A DNA stretch of 11,697 nucleotides, from assembly GCA_021202575.1 (NCBI GenBank), contig JAJQCU010000048.1, positions 1 to 11,697 on the forward strand, given 5' to 3'. A program made the translations under genes and the position numbers. Within the stretch, counting starts at the first letter, position 1. Every line of letters starts with the position of its first letter. This DNA is from Lachnospiraceae bacterium (GTDB lineage Bacteria; Bacillota; Clostridia; Lachnospirales; Lachnospiraceae). Positions 4,839 through 11,697 of this stretch are shown here, in pieces. The notes under the pieces are model-generated. The model was given only the letters and a program-made list of their open reading frames with translations, was not told where the DNA came from and did not search any database.

Positions 4839-7800
4839 ATGGGTAATGTAAAACGGATCTACGTGGAAAAGAAGCCTCCCTACGCGGTGAAGGCGAAGGA
4901 GCTTTTAGCTGACCTGGTGGACTATCTTGGCATTACTTCCATCACTGGGGTCAGGGTATTGATCCGCTATGATGTGGAGAATCTGACGGAGGAGACCTTT
5001 GAGAGGGCCTGCCGCACGGTGTTCGCGGAGCCGCCGGTGGACTTTTGCTATCCGGAGGAGTTTCCATATGAGGAGAGCGACCGGATTTTCGGCGTGGAGT
5101 TTCTGCCGGGGCAGTTTGACCAGCGGGCGGACAGCGCCGAGCAGTGCATCCGCTTCCTGAAGGAGGATGAGGAGCCCGTTATCAAAACCGCGGTGACCTA
5201 CGTGGTTTCCGGCGGCATCACCGATGAGGAGCTTCAAAAAATCGAGCATTACTGTATCAACCCGGTGGATTCCAGACTGACCGGCCTTGAGAAGCCGGAC
5301 ACGCTGATTACCAGGTATGAGGAGCCGGCAAGCGTCAGGATTCTGGACGGCTTCCGCATGATGGAAGAAGAGGAATTCCGCGGGCTTTATGATTCCCTAG
5401 GCCTGGCTATGACCTTCCGGGATTTTTTACATATTCAGCGTTATTTTCAGAAGGAGGAAAAGAGAGACCCTTCCATGACGGAGATAAGGGTGCTGGACAC
5501 CTATTGGTCCGATCACTGTAGGCATACCACCTTTTCCACGGAATTAAAGGATATTACTATTGAGGACGGCTATTATTCCACCCCCATCCAGACCACTTTT
5601 GAAAGCTATCTGGATACCCGGGAGGAGCTGTATCAGGACCGCCCGGATAAATTTATCTGTCTGATGGACCTGGCCACCATCGGCATGAAAAAGCTGAAAA
5701 AAGACGGAAAGCTGAACGACATGGAGGAGAGCGATGAGATCAACGCCTGCTCCGTGGTGGTGCCTGTGGAGATGGAGTACGATGACGGCCACGTGGAGAC
5801 AGAGGAGTGGCTGGTCTTTTTCAAGAATGAGACGCACAACCATCCCACGGAAATTGAGCCCTTCGGCGGCGCGGCCACCTGCCTTGGCGGCGCTATCCGC
5901 GATCCCTTAAGCGGCCGGGGCTATGTGTATCAGGCCATGCGGGTTACCGGTGCGGCGGACCCAACAGTGCCCGTGTCTGAAACCCTGAAGGGCAAGCTTT
6001 CCCAGAGAAAGCTGGTCAGGGGCGCGGCCGGAGGGTATTCCTCCTACGGCAATCAGATCGGCCTGGCCACCGGCTATGTGAAGGAGATTTATCATCCCGA
6101 TTATGTGGCCAAGCGCATGGAGATCGGCGCGGTCATGGGGGCGGCAAAGAGGGAGAACGTGAAGCGCCTGACCTCAGACCCGGGGGATGTGGTTATTCTG
6201 CTGGGAGGCAGGACGGGAAGAGACGGCATCGGCGGGGCTACCGGCTCCTCCAAGGCTCACACGGTTTCTTCCATTGAGGTCTGCGGCGCCGAGGTGCAGA
6301 AGGGCAACGCTCCCACGGAGAGGAAGCTTCAGAGAATGTTCCGCAGGCCCGAGGTCAGCAGACTGATCAAAAAGTGCAATGATTTCGGCGCCGGCGGCGT
6401 GTCCGTGGCGATCGGGGAGCTGGCGGACGGACTTTTGATTGATCTGGATAAGGTACCCAAAAAATACGCCGGCCTGGACGGCACGGAGCTTGCCATTTCC
6501 GAGTCCCAGGAGCGCATGGCCGTGGTGGTGGACCCGGCGGATGTGGCGGAGTTTATGGGATACGCCGCGGAGGAGAATCTGGAAGCGGTGGAGGTGGCTG
6601 TAGTTACAAAGGAGCCCAGGCTTGTACTTAGCTGGCGGGGTGACGAGATCGTCAATCTTTCCAGGGCGTTCCTGGATACCAACGGCGCTCATCAGGAGAC
6701 CGCCGTGACCGCGCAGATGCCCGATGAGAAGGAGAACGTGCTGCATCAATACGCTGTTCCGGAGGTGGAAAAGGATCTGGAGAGGAAGGACGTGAGAGCC
6801 GCCTGGCTGGATACTCTCTCCGATTTAAATGTGTGTTCCCAGAAGGGACTGGTGGAGATGTTTGACGCCTCCATCGGCGCGGGCAGCGTCTATATGCCCT
6901 ACGGCGGGCAAAGGCAGCTGACCGAGACCCAGGCCATAGTTGCGAAGCTTCCCGTGCAGGAGGGCAAAACCGACCTGGTGACCATGATGAGCTGCGGCTT
7001 CGATCCTTATCTTTTCAGCTGGAGCCCCTATCATGGTGCGGTCTACGCGGTGCTGGAGTCCTTAAGCAGGATTGTGGCCAATGGCGGAGACTATAAAAAT
7101 GTCCGCTTCACCATTCAGGAATATTTCCGCAGGATGAACGAAAAGCCGGAGCGCTGGAGCCAGCCCTTCCTCGCCCTGCTTGGAGCCTTTGACGCCCAGC
7201 TGGGCTTTGGCCTGCCCTCCATCGGAGGCAAGGATTCCATGTCCGGCAGCTTTGGAGAAATTGACGTGCCGCCCACTCTGGTTTCCTTTGCGGTTACCAC
7301 GGCGAAGGTCGGCAACATTGTATCCCCGGAGCTGAAAAAGGCCGGGAATGTGCTGGTTCGCTTCCATATAGAAAAGGATGAGTATGACCTGCCGGTTTAT
7401 TCCGACGCCATGCGCAATTATGACGTCATTTTAAACGCCATGGAGGATGGAAAAATTGTGTCCGCCTATGTGCCGGATTCCAAAGGCCTGGCGGCGGCTC
7501 TCTCCAAAATGGCCTTCGGCAATGGCCTGGGAGTGAGGATCGCGGAGGAAATTGCCCCGGAGGAGTTATTTGAAAACGCTCTGGGAGATATTGTGGCGGA
7601 GTGTTCTGTCAAGGCGGCTGAAGAGCTGCTGGATCAGGATGTGGATGTCTGTGTGGTGGCTGAGGTGACGGCGGAGCCGGTATTTCGTGTGGGAGAGGTC
7701 AGCATTTCCATAGAGGAGGCTCTGTCATGCTGGGAAAAGCCGCTGGAGAAGGTCTTCCCCACCAAAGCCTCGAAGGGGACCCAAAAGGTAGAATCTCCGC

Positions 7801-8642
7801 TGTACAGCGCGGACAGTGTTTATGTATGTGAGCACAAAATTGCTCAGCCCACGGTGTTTATCCCTGTATTTCCGGGCACCAACTGTGAGTATGACAGCGC
7901 CAGAGCCTTTGAGCAGGCGGGCGCGAAGGTGATCACGAAGGTGTTCAGAAACCGCTCCGCGGCGGATATCCGGGAGAGCGTGGAGGTCTTTGAACAGGAC
8001 ATCAATCAGGCTCAGATTATCATGTTCCCGGGCGGCTTTTCCGCCGGTGACGAGCCGGACGGCAGCGCCAAGTTCTTTGCCACCGCTTTCCAGAATGAAA
8101 AGATTAAAGAGGCGGTCATGAAGCTTTTAAATGAGCGGGATGGACTGGCTCTGGGCGTCTGCAACGGCTTCCAGGCGCTGATCAAGCTGGGGCTGGTACC
8201 CGGCGGGCGTATCATGGGGCAGGATGAGAATGCGCCAACTCTGACCTACAATACCATCAACCGCCATATTTCCAAAATGGTATATACAAAGGTGGTGTCC
8301 AACAAATCTCCCTGGCTTGCGGGCGCGGCCCTGGGCGGTGTCTACTGCAGCCCTGCTTCCCACGGCGAGGGGCGCTTTGTGGCAGACAATGAATGGCTCG
8401 CGAAATTATTCGCCAACGGACAGGTGGCTACGCAGTATTCTGATTACCAGGGCAATGTATCCATGGACGAGGAGTGGAACGTCAACGGCTCCTACGCCTC
8501 CATTGAGGGCATCACATCGCCGGACGGCAGAGTGCTTGGCAAGATGGCTCACGTGGAACGGAAGGGCGAGAGCGTGGCTGTCAATATTTACGGCGAACAG
8601 GATATGAAGATCTTTGAATCCGGCGTGAATTATTTCAGATAA
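4839..8642 (+). CDS. purL: Phosphoribosylformylglycinamidine synthase, single-chain (PurL)
   Basis: This enzyme catalyses step four of purine synthesis: FGAR + glutamine + ATP to FGAM + glutamate + ADP. At 1267 residues it is the single-chain form in which the PurS-like, synthetase and glutaminase parts are fused, close to the 1230-1300 residues usual for that form. The N-terminal region (1-210) is PurS-like and linker. YWSDHCRHT (222-230) is the conserved FGAM-linker signature. FFKNETHNHPTEIEPFGGA (327-345) is the first nucleotide-binding site, and FGAGGVSVAIGE and GGKDSMSGSF lie further on in the two AIRS-like halves. The class I glutamine amidotransferase domain begins near residue 1008 (PVFPGTNCEYD). 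It has FPGGFSAGDE, the nucleophile Cys1108 in GVCNGFQ, and His1175/Glu1177 in SHGEGRF, so the triad is complete. AGAAAGGA (4825-4832) precedes the ATG by six bases. No PurS, PurQ or other pur gene is nearby, as expected for the fused form. No frameshift is seen. Confidence 0.97.
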   Translation: MGNVKRIYVEKKPPYAVKAKELLADLVDYLGITSITGVRVLIRYDVENLTEETFERACRTVFAEPPVDFCYPEEFPYEESDRIFGVEFLPGQFDQRADSAEQCIRFLKEDEEPVIKTAVTYVVSGGITDEELQKIEHYCINPVDSRLTGLEKPDTLITRYEEPASVRILDGFRMMEEEEFRGLYDSLGLAMTFRDFLHIQRYFQKEEKRDPSMTEIRVLDTYWSDHCRHTTFSTELKDITIEDGYYSTPIQTTFESYLDTREELYQDRPDKFICLMDLATIGMKKLKKDGKLNDMEESDEINACSVVVPVEMEYDDGHVETEEWLVFFKNETHNHPTEIEPFGGAATCLGGAIRDPLSGRGYVYQAMRVTGAADPTVPVSETLKGKLSQRKLVRGAAGGYSSYGNQIGLATGYVKEIYHPDYVAKRMEIGAVMGAAKRENVKRLTSDPGDVVILLGGRTGRDGIGGATGSSKAHTVSSIEVCGAEVQKGNAPTERKLQRMFRRPEVSRLIKKCNDFGAGGVSVAIGELADGLLIDLDKVPKKYAGLDGTELAISESQERMAVVVDPADVAEFMGYAAEENLEAVEVAVVTKEPRLVLSWRGDEIVNLSRAFLDTNGAHQETAVTAQMPDEKENVLHQYAVPEVEKDLERKDVRAAWLDTLSDLNVCSQKGLVEMFDASIGAGSVYMPYGGQRQLTETQAIVAKLPVQEGKTDLVTMMSCGFDPYLFSWSPYHGAVYAVLESLSRIVANGGDYKNVRFTIQEYFRRMNEKPERWSQPFLALLGAFDAQLGFGLPSIGGKDSMSGSFGEIDVPPTLVSFAVTTAKVGNIVSPELKKAGNVLVRFHIEKDEYDLPVYSDAMRNYDVILNAMEDGKIVSAYVPDSKGLAAALSKMAFGNGLGVRIAEEIAPEELFENALGDIVAECSVKAAEELLDQDVDVCVVAEVTAEPVFRVGEVSISIEEALSCWEKPLEKVFPTKASKGTQKVESPLYSADSVYVCEHKIAQPTVFIPVFPGTNCEYDSARAFEQAGAKVITKVFRNRSAADIRESVEVFEQDINQAQIIMFPGGFSAGDEPDGSAKFFATAFQNEKIKEAVMKLLNERDGLALGVCNGFQALIKLGLVPGGRIMGQDENAPTLTYNTINRHISKMVYTKVVSNKSPWLAGAALGGVYCSPASHGEGRFVADNEWLAKLFANGQVATQYSDYQGNVSMDEEWNVNGSYASIEGITSPDGRVLGKMAHVERKGESVAVNIYGEQDMKIFESGVNYFR

Positions 8643-8688
8643 AAATTCAATTGTCAGGGGGTCGTGTTTCAGACGACGAAAGAACTCC

Positions 8689-8736
8689 AACAATCAGGGC
8701 GGGAACACATTAAAAGTGTCCCCGCCCTGATTGTTT
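8689..8736. terminator. Bidirectional terminator between purL and the convergent membrane gene
   Basis: AACAATCAGGGCGGGAACAC (8689-8708) pairs with the segment 8716-8735 over 20 positions with a single A-C mismatch, around a 7-base AT-rich loop. AA before and TTT after the stem give a weak tract in both directions. It lies 47 bases after the purL stop and about 120 bases past the end of the minus-strand gene, where it could stop both transcripts. Confidence 0.75.
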
Positions 8737-8803
8737 GGTTCCTGCAGAATTGCTCCGTGCTTCACTGAGGTCGGTACTGCACCGAAGTCGTCTCTTGTGA
8801 AAG

Positions 8804-8824
8804 CGGACATCTCCTGGATGTCCG
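8804..8824 (-). terminator. Possible terminator hairpin after the minus-strand membrane gene
   Basis: CGGACAT (8804-8810) and ATGTCCG (8818-8824) form a perfect 7-base stem with a 7-base loop, 31 bases past the stop codon of the minus-strand gene. Read on the minus strand it is followed only by GCTTTC, so the T tract is poor. It may be an RNA-stabilising or weak terminator hairpin. Confidence 0.35.
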
Positions 8825-8854
8825 GCCCCTGCAATCTTAAAGGAAATTCGTACT

Positions 8855-9727
8855 TTATTCTTCGGCCAGCCTTACGGAATTTTTGCCGTAATAGGTGGCG
8901 TATGCCCGGTTTGCCCAATGCTCCGGGTCCTCCCTGATGTCTTCAAAAAAGAGCACATACGGGTAATAGGAGAAAGGTTCAAGAACCGCGTCTGAGATTG
9001 CATCATCTTCCAGTATCTCCATGCGTTCCAGATATTCCTCATAATAAATCTGTGCCTCTCCGGTATACAGATCGCGGATGGCGGAGACTGTGGTTACCAG
9101 ATTTCCGCCCCAGAAGTTCAGAAGATAAATCATCCCGATCCCGCCGAGTATCCATCCGGGCAGCAGGAAGCTGATATGGCTTTCAGATTTCCTTTCAAAT
9201 TTTCTTAAGACCCAGCCAACCCAGTAAAGCTCATTTCCGTAGAACCATATGTAAAAGGTCCAGCGATAAATATTCTGAATCCTTCCCGCACCTGTGATAC
9301 CAAGGGTATAAAGAGTGGGGGTAAACTGCGCCGCGAACACACAGAAGGAAATCAGCGTGACCAGAACCGGGAAGGAATAGGCGAAGTCTCTCTTTTTTAC
9401 AATGTTGGCAAAAAGCGGGAGAAACAGCAGCGTAAGCAGGATACAGGGAGGGATGGAGTATACAGCGATGTATTCCGCAGCTTCCTTGAAGGAACGCAGG
9501 ATTGCAATAAAAGCGGGGTAACCTGTGGTATCTGCAATGGAAAGACGCTCCTGATTGCCCGGCGCCAGTACGTTCACAAAGAAACCGGCCAGATAGAGCA
9601 GGAAAGCTGCTGTGACAAAATATTTTCCGGAATTTTTGCGGTACCAGAACCAGATTGCTATCAGAAAATAGACGCACAGCATCCCAATAAGTGTGATATA
9701 TGTTCCGCCGGATACCATGAAGGTCAT
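8855..9727 (-). CDS. C-terminal part of the DUF6056-like protein after the TAG
   Basis: These 290 residues, counted from the first ATG after the stop, continue the same frame. They begin inside a transmembrane helix, which argues against a genuine independent start; no good ribosome-binding site was seen before ATG 9727. About seven hydrophobic segments follow. FFVNVLAPGNQERLS (about 49-63) matches an N...APGN..R motif known in DUF6056 proteins. The end is a soluble, acidic tail with DAVLEPFSYYPYVLFFEDI and a closing NRAYATYYGKNSV, which also resembles the family's C-terminus. The strong conservation of family motifs on this side suggests the interrupting TAG is recent. Confidence 0.6.
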   Translation of the reverse strand: MTFMVSGGTYITLIGMLCVYFLIAIWFWYRKNSGKYFVTAAFLLYLAGFFVNVLAPGNQERLSIADTTGYPAFIAILRSFKEAAEYIAVYSIPPCILLTLLFLPLFANIVKKRDFAYSFPVLVTLISFCVFAAQFTPTLYTLGITGAGRIQNIYRWTFYIWFYGNELYWVGWVLRKFERKSESHISFLLPGWILGGIGMIYLLNFWGGNLVTTVSAIRDLYTGEAQIYYEEYLERMEILEDDAISDAVLEPFSYYPYVLFFEDIREDPEHWANRAYATYYGKNSVRLAEE

Positions 9728-9769
9728 CAGAAAAATGCCGATATACAGGAGGATTTTTTCCCATAGTTT

Positions 9770-10330
9770 CTATGGACGACAATACAGCAGAACCAGCATC
9801 CCGCATAAAAGCATCGCTTCACTGTATGGACAGGTGTAGGATACGGCTCCACAGATCCAGTAAAACGCTTCGTTCGGGTAGGGTGTCAGAAGAATCTGCA
9901 GAGAGATAATGCAGATGGAAATGATGGCGGATCGAAAAAAATCTGCATGAAATATTCGGATGAGAATCACCAGAAAGAGGAAAAGCTCCGACACTATGAA
10001 GCAGGTCAATGTAATATAAGTTGACATATAATATGAATTTTCGACAAAAGGTCCCATGATGAGGATAAGGAGCCCCTGCGCCGTGACGATTCCAGCCCAT
10101 TCCTGCCAGAAGCTCTGGCAGTATGTGATGATGGAAGCGAAAAGCTGCAGGACGGAATGGGATTCCTTCCATATTTGTATGGCTTCTGCGGCGTATGCCA
10201 CGTCATCCATACTCATGAAATTATAGTGACTGATGACATACAGAGGAATTAAGACCGCAAGCAGCACAAAAATCATCCCGACAAAGATGATCTTAAGCTG
10301 CGTATCCTCTTTTGAAAGCAGTTTTTTCAT
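9770..10330 (-). CDS. N-terminal 186 residues of the DUF6056-like protein
   Basis: The segment starts with a short basic cytoplasmic end (MKKLLSKED) and a transmembrane helix at about 13-34. FMSMDDVAYA follows (38-47), whose DD at 42-43 occupies the place of the acidic motif found after helix 1 in GT-C-type glycosyltransferases. Further hydrophobic segments lie at about 83-94, 104-127 and 133-149. YPNEAFYWICGAVSYT (151-166) resembles the E-x-F-Y-W...G...Y-T motif that marks DUF6056 proteins. Translation from ATG 10330 is supported by AAAAGGG about 8 bases upstream. On its own the fragment lacks more than half of the helices and is unlikely to work as an enzyme. Confidence 0.7.
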   Translation of the reverse strand: MKKLLSKEDTQLKIIFVGMIFVLLAVLIPLYVISHYNFMSMDDVAYAAEAIQIWKESHSVLQLFASIITYCQSFWQEWAGIVTAQGLLILIMGPFVENSYYMSTYITLTCFIVSELFLFLVILIRIFHADFFRSAIISICIISLQILLTPYPNEAFYWICGAVSYTCPYSEAMLLCGMLVLLYCRP

Positions 10331-10426
10331 TCATATACCCTTTTGCGACAGACGCCGTAAACCATACGGAAACGAAATCTGCGGAGCAATTGCCTTTCCT
10401 GATTAAAATGTGGATTGTTTTCGCTC

Positions 10427-10455
10427 ATTATAAGACGGCTATTTTAAAATTGCAA
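10427..10455 (-). promoter_or_regulatory. Strong promoter of the DUF6056-like gene
   Basis: Read on the minus strand, TTGCAA (10455-10450) and a perfect TATAAT (10432-10427) are 17 bases apart. The transcript would start near 10420, about 90 bases before the ATG at 10330. The near-palindrome AGGAATATATGTTCCT (10455-10470) abuts the -35 and could hold a regulator. This means the interrupted gene still has an intact promoter. Confidence 0.7.
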
Positions 10456-10522
10456 GGAATATATGTTCCTGCGGATATATGGGATATGTGAAACTCTTTG
10501 CGGACTCTGTTCGGAAAATCCA

Positions 10523-10551
10523 TTGCCCTTTTTTTATGGCCGTGGTATACT
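10523..10551 (+). promoter_or_regulatory. Promoter of carA
   Basis: TTGCCC (10523-10528) and TATACT (10546-10551) are 17 bases apart. Transcription should start near 10558, giving a leader of about 66 bases. The leader has one small hairpin (CTTTG/CAAAG, 10595-10607) but no attenuator or PyrR-type antiterminator structure that I can see. The whole 10331-10623 gap is accounted for by this promoter, the divergent one and their leaders. Confidence 0.65.
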
Positions 10552-10623
10552 ATGAGCGTTTGAAAATATGGAACTTAAGATGCGCAGTGAGCAGCTTTGT
10601 GACAAAGGGAGAAGGGTGAGCAC

Positions 10624-11697
10624 ATGAAAGCATTTTTGATATTGGAAGACGGTACCATATTTACGGGAACCCATTTTGGCGCTGACAAAGAGATCGTCAG
10701 CGAGATCGTATTCAACACCTCCATGGCGGGGTATCTGGAGGTCCTGACCGACCCCTCCTACGCGAGGCAGGCGGTCTGCATGACCTACCCGCTGATCGGC
10801 AATTACGGCGTCTGCCTGGACGATATGGAGTCCAGACGGCCCTGGCCGGACGGCTTCATCGTCAGAGAGGTGTCCAGAGTCCCCAGCAATTTCCGCTGTG
10901 ATTTATCCTTGCAGGAATTTATGGAGCAGTACGGCATCCCCGGCATCGCGGGGATCGACACCAGGGCGCTGACCAGAATCCTTCGGGAAAAAGGCACCAT
11001 GAACGGCATGATTACCACCGACGAGGAATATGACCTGGAGAAAATTCTGCCCAGGCTCCACGCCTACCGGACCGGAAATGTAGTGGACAGGGTGACCTGT
11101 GACGAGCCTTACTATGTGCCCGGGGTTCTGAAGTTATCGGACAACGGACCTTTGAGCGGCAGCGCGGACTTTGACCCCGAGGCTTATCAGGCGGGCGTCC
11201 GTGAGAAAAAGCCCTCTCTTGTGCGTGAGTTAAACGGGAAAGGGAAAAAGGTGGCCCTGCTGGATCTGGGCGCCAAGAAAAATATCGCCGCCTCCCTGGC
11301 GGCCAGAGGGTGCGATGTGACAGTCTATCCGGCCAGAACAAAGGCTGTTGAGATTCTGTCGGATCAGCCGGACGGTATCATGCTCTCCAACGGGCCGGGA
11401 GACCCCAAGGACTGCGGCGCTATCATCGACGAGGTCTACAAGCTATATAAATCTGACGTGCCCATCTTTGCCATCTGCCTGGGGCACCAGCTGATGGCTC
11501 TGGCTGCCGGCGCGGATACCTATAAGTTAAAATATGGCCACCGTGGCGGCAACCATCCGGTGAAGGAGCTGGAAACCGGGAGAGTCTACATCTCCTCCCA
11601 GAATCACGGCTATGTGGTGGATACGGAGAAGCTTGACCCGGCGATTGCGGTGCCCGCCTTTATCAATGTCAACGACGGCACCAACGAGGGCTTAAAG
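10624..11697 (+). CDS. carA: Carbamoyl-phosphate synthase small subunit (partial, runs off the window)
   Basis: CarA is the glutaminase subunit of carbamoyl-phosphate synthase. It hydrolyses glutamine and passes ammonia to the large subunit CarB for pyrimidine and arginine synthesis in the cytoplasm. The frame is open for 358 codons to the last base of the window and has no stop; family members are about 350-385 residues, so only the tail is missing. The N-terminal CarA domain shows LEDGTIFTGTHFGA, VFNTSMAGYLEVLTDPSYA, the MTYPLIGNYG motif, and GIPGIAGIDTRALTRILREKG. The class I amidotransferase domain has LSNGPGDPKDC, the nucleophile Cys285 in FAICLGHQLMALA, then KYGHRGGNHPV and SSQNHGY. The catalytic His/Glu pair (the HPEA motif) would lie just beyond the right edge. 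The GAAGGGTG ribosome-binding site at 10611-10618 supports the start. carB probably follows outside the window. Confidence 0.96.
   Translation, partial: MKAFLILEDGTIFTGTHFGADKEIVSEIVFNTSMAGYLEVLTDPSYARQAVCMTYPLIGNYGVCLDDMESRRPWPDGFIVREVSRVPSNFRCDLSLQEFMEQYGIPGIAGIDTRALTRILREKGTMNGMITTDEEYDLEKILPRLHAYRTGNVVDRVTCDEPYYVPGVLKLSDNGPLSGSADFDPEAYQAGVREKKPSLVRELNGKGKKVALLDLGAKKNIAASLAARGCDVTVYPARTKAVEILSDQPDGIMLSNGPGDPKDCGAIIDEVYKLYKSDVPIFAICLGHQLMALAAGADTYKLKYGHRGGNHPVKELETGRVYISSQNHGYVVDTEKLDPAIAVPAFINVNDGTNEGLK

Larger units (their letters stand above)
8855..10330 (-). pseudogene. DUF6056-like polytopic membrane protein interrupted by an in-frame TAG
   Basis: Two open segments on the minus strand are the halves of one gene. 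The first ends at TAG (9772-9770). The second has its first ATG at 9727, but the same reading frame stays open directly after the TAG for 14 more codons (KLWEKILLYIGIFL), so no frameshift separates the halves. Restored, the product is 491 residues, near the length expected for the DUF6056 group of multi-pass proteins related in fold to membrane glycosyltransferases. A single base change from CAG, AAG, GAG, TGG or a similar codon would explain the stop. The gene is convergent with purL, divergent from carA and has its own strong promoter. By eye its composition is more AT-rich than either neighbour, which hints at acquisition. A nonsense mutation, a sequencing error or stop readthrough are all possible. 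Confidence 0.72.

Noticed and set aside
6174..6749. Long antisense frames inside purL.
   Set aside because: They lie wholly opposite conserved PurL motifs and have the composition of a reading-frame shadow.
9231..9806. A 191-codon minus-strand open frame across the TAG that could suggest a frameshift fix for the membrane gene.
   Set aside because: Its protein lacks the membrane-helix pattern, and the true frame is the same on both sides of the TAG, so no frame change is needed.
10558..10623. A pyrimidine attenuator (PyrR type) in the carA leader.
   Set aside because: The leader is only about 66 bases with one 5-pair hairpin and no terminator or competing antiterminator.

Overview
The window reads as a chromosomal stretch of an anaerobic Firmicute, most likely a member of the Lachnospiraceae (Clostridium cluster XIVa). 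The evidence is a single-chain clostridial-type PurL, a strong AGGAGG-like ribosome-binding-site habit, and an AAA-ATPase-like/PD-(D/E)XK gene of a kind that is abundant in gut clostridia. The genus cannot be fixed from the sequence alone.

Layout, left to right. Bases 34-336 encode only the N-terminal beta-sandwich domain of a GH78-like alpha-L-rhamnosidase, apparently a remnant. A complete MATE transporter follows (446-1837). Next come about 290 bases of ATG-initiated imperfect repeats with hairpins (1895-2130), which run directly into an AAA-ATPase-like/PD-(D/E)XK protein (2131-3780) that ends at a textbook terminator. A strong promoter (3871-3899) then opens a roughly 210-base leader with degenerate GACGCGTGTC repeats in front of a TetR-type regulator (4119-4718). 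The full-length purL (4839-8642) follows and ends at a long inverted repeat shared with a convergent minus-strand gene. That gene (8855-10330) is a DUF6056-like polytopic membrane protein interrupted by one in-frame TAG. A divergent intergenic region with two good promoters separates it from carA (10624 onward), which runs off the right edge.

The housekeeping part is nucleotide synthesis. PurL makes FGAM for purines, and CarA supplies glutamine-derived ammonia to carbamoyl-phosphate synthase for pyrimidines and arginine. The AAA/PD-(D/E)XK gene and the DUF6056-like gene look, by eye, more AT-rich than purL and carA, and they interrupt an otherwise metabolic neighbourhood, so they are the likeliest accessory insertions. 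No tRNA, rRNA, CRISPR array or recognisable transposase was seen.

The most unusual element is the repeat array at 1895-2130. Its units differ in sequence but keep a hairpin at the same place through compensating base changes. They also read as a chain of short ATG-to-stop frames whose last stop abuts the start codon of the ATPase/nuclease gene.
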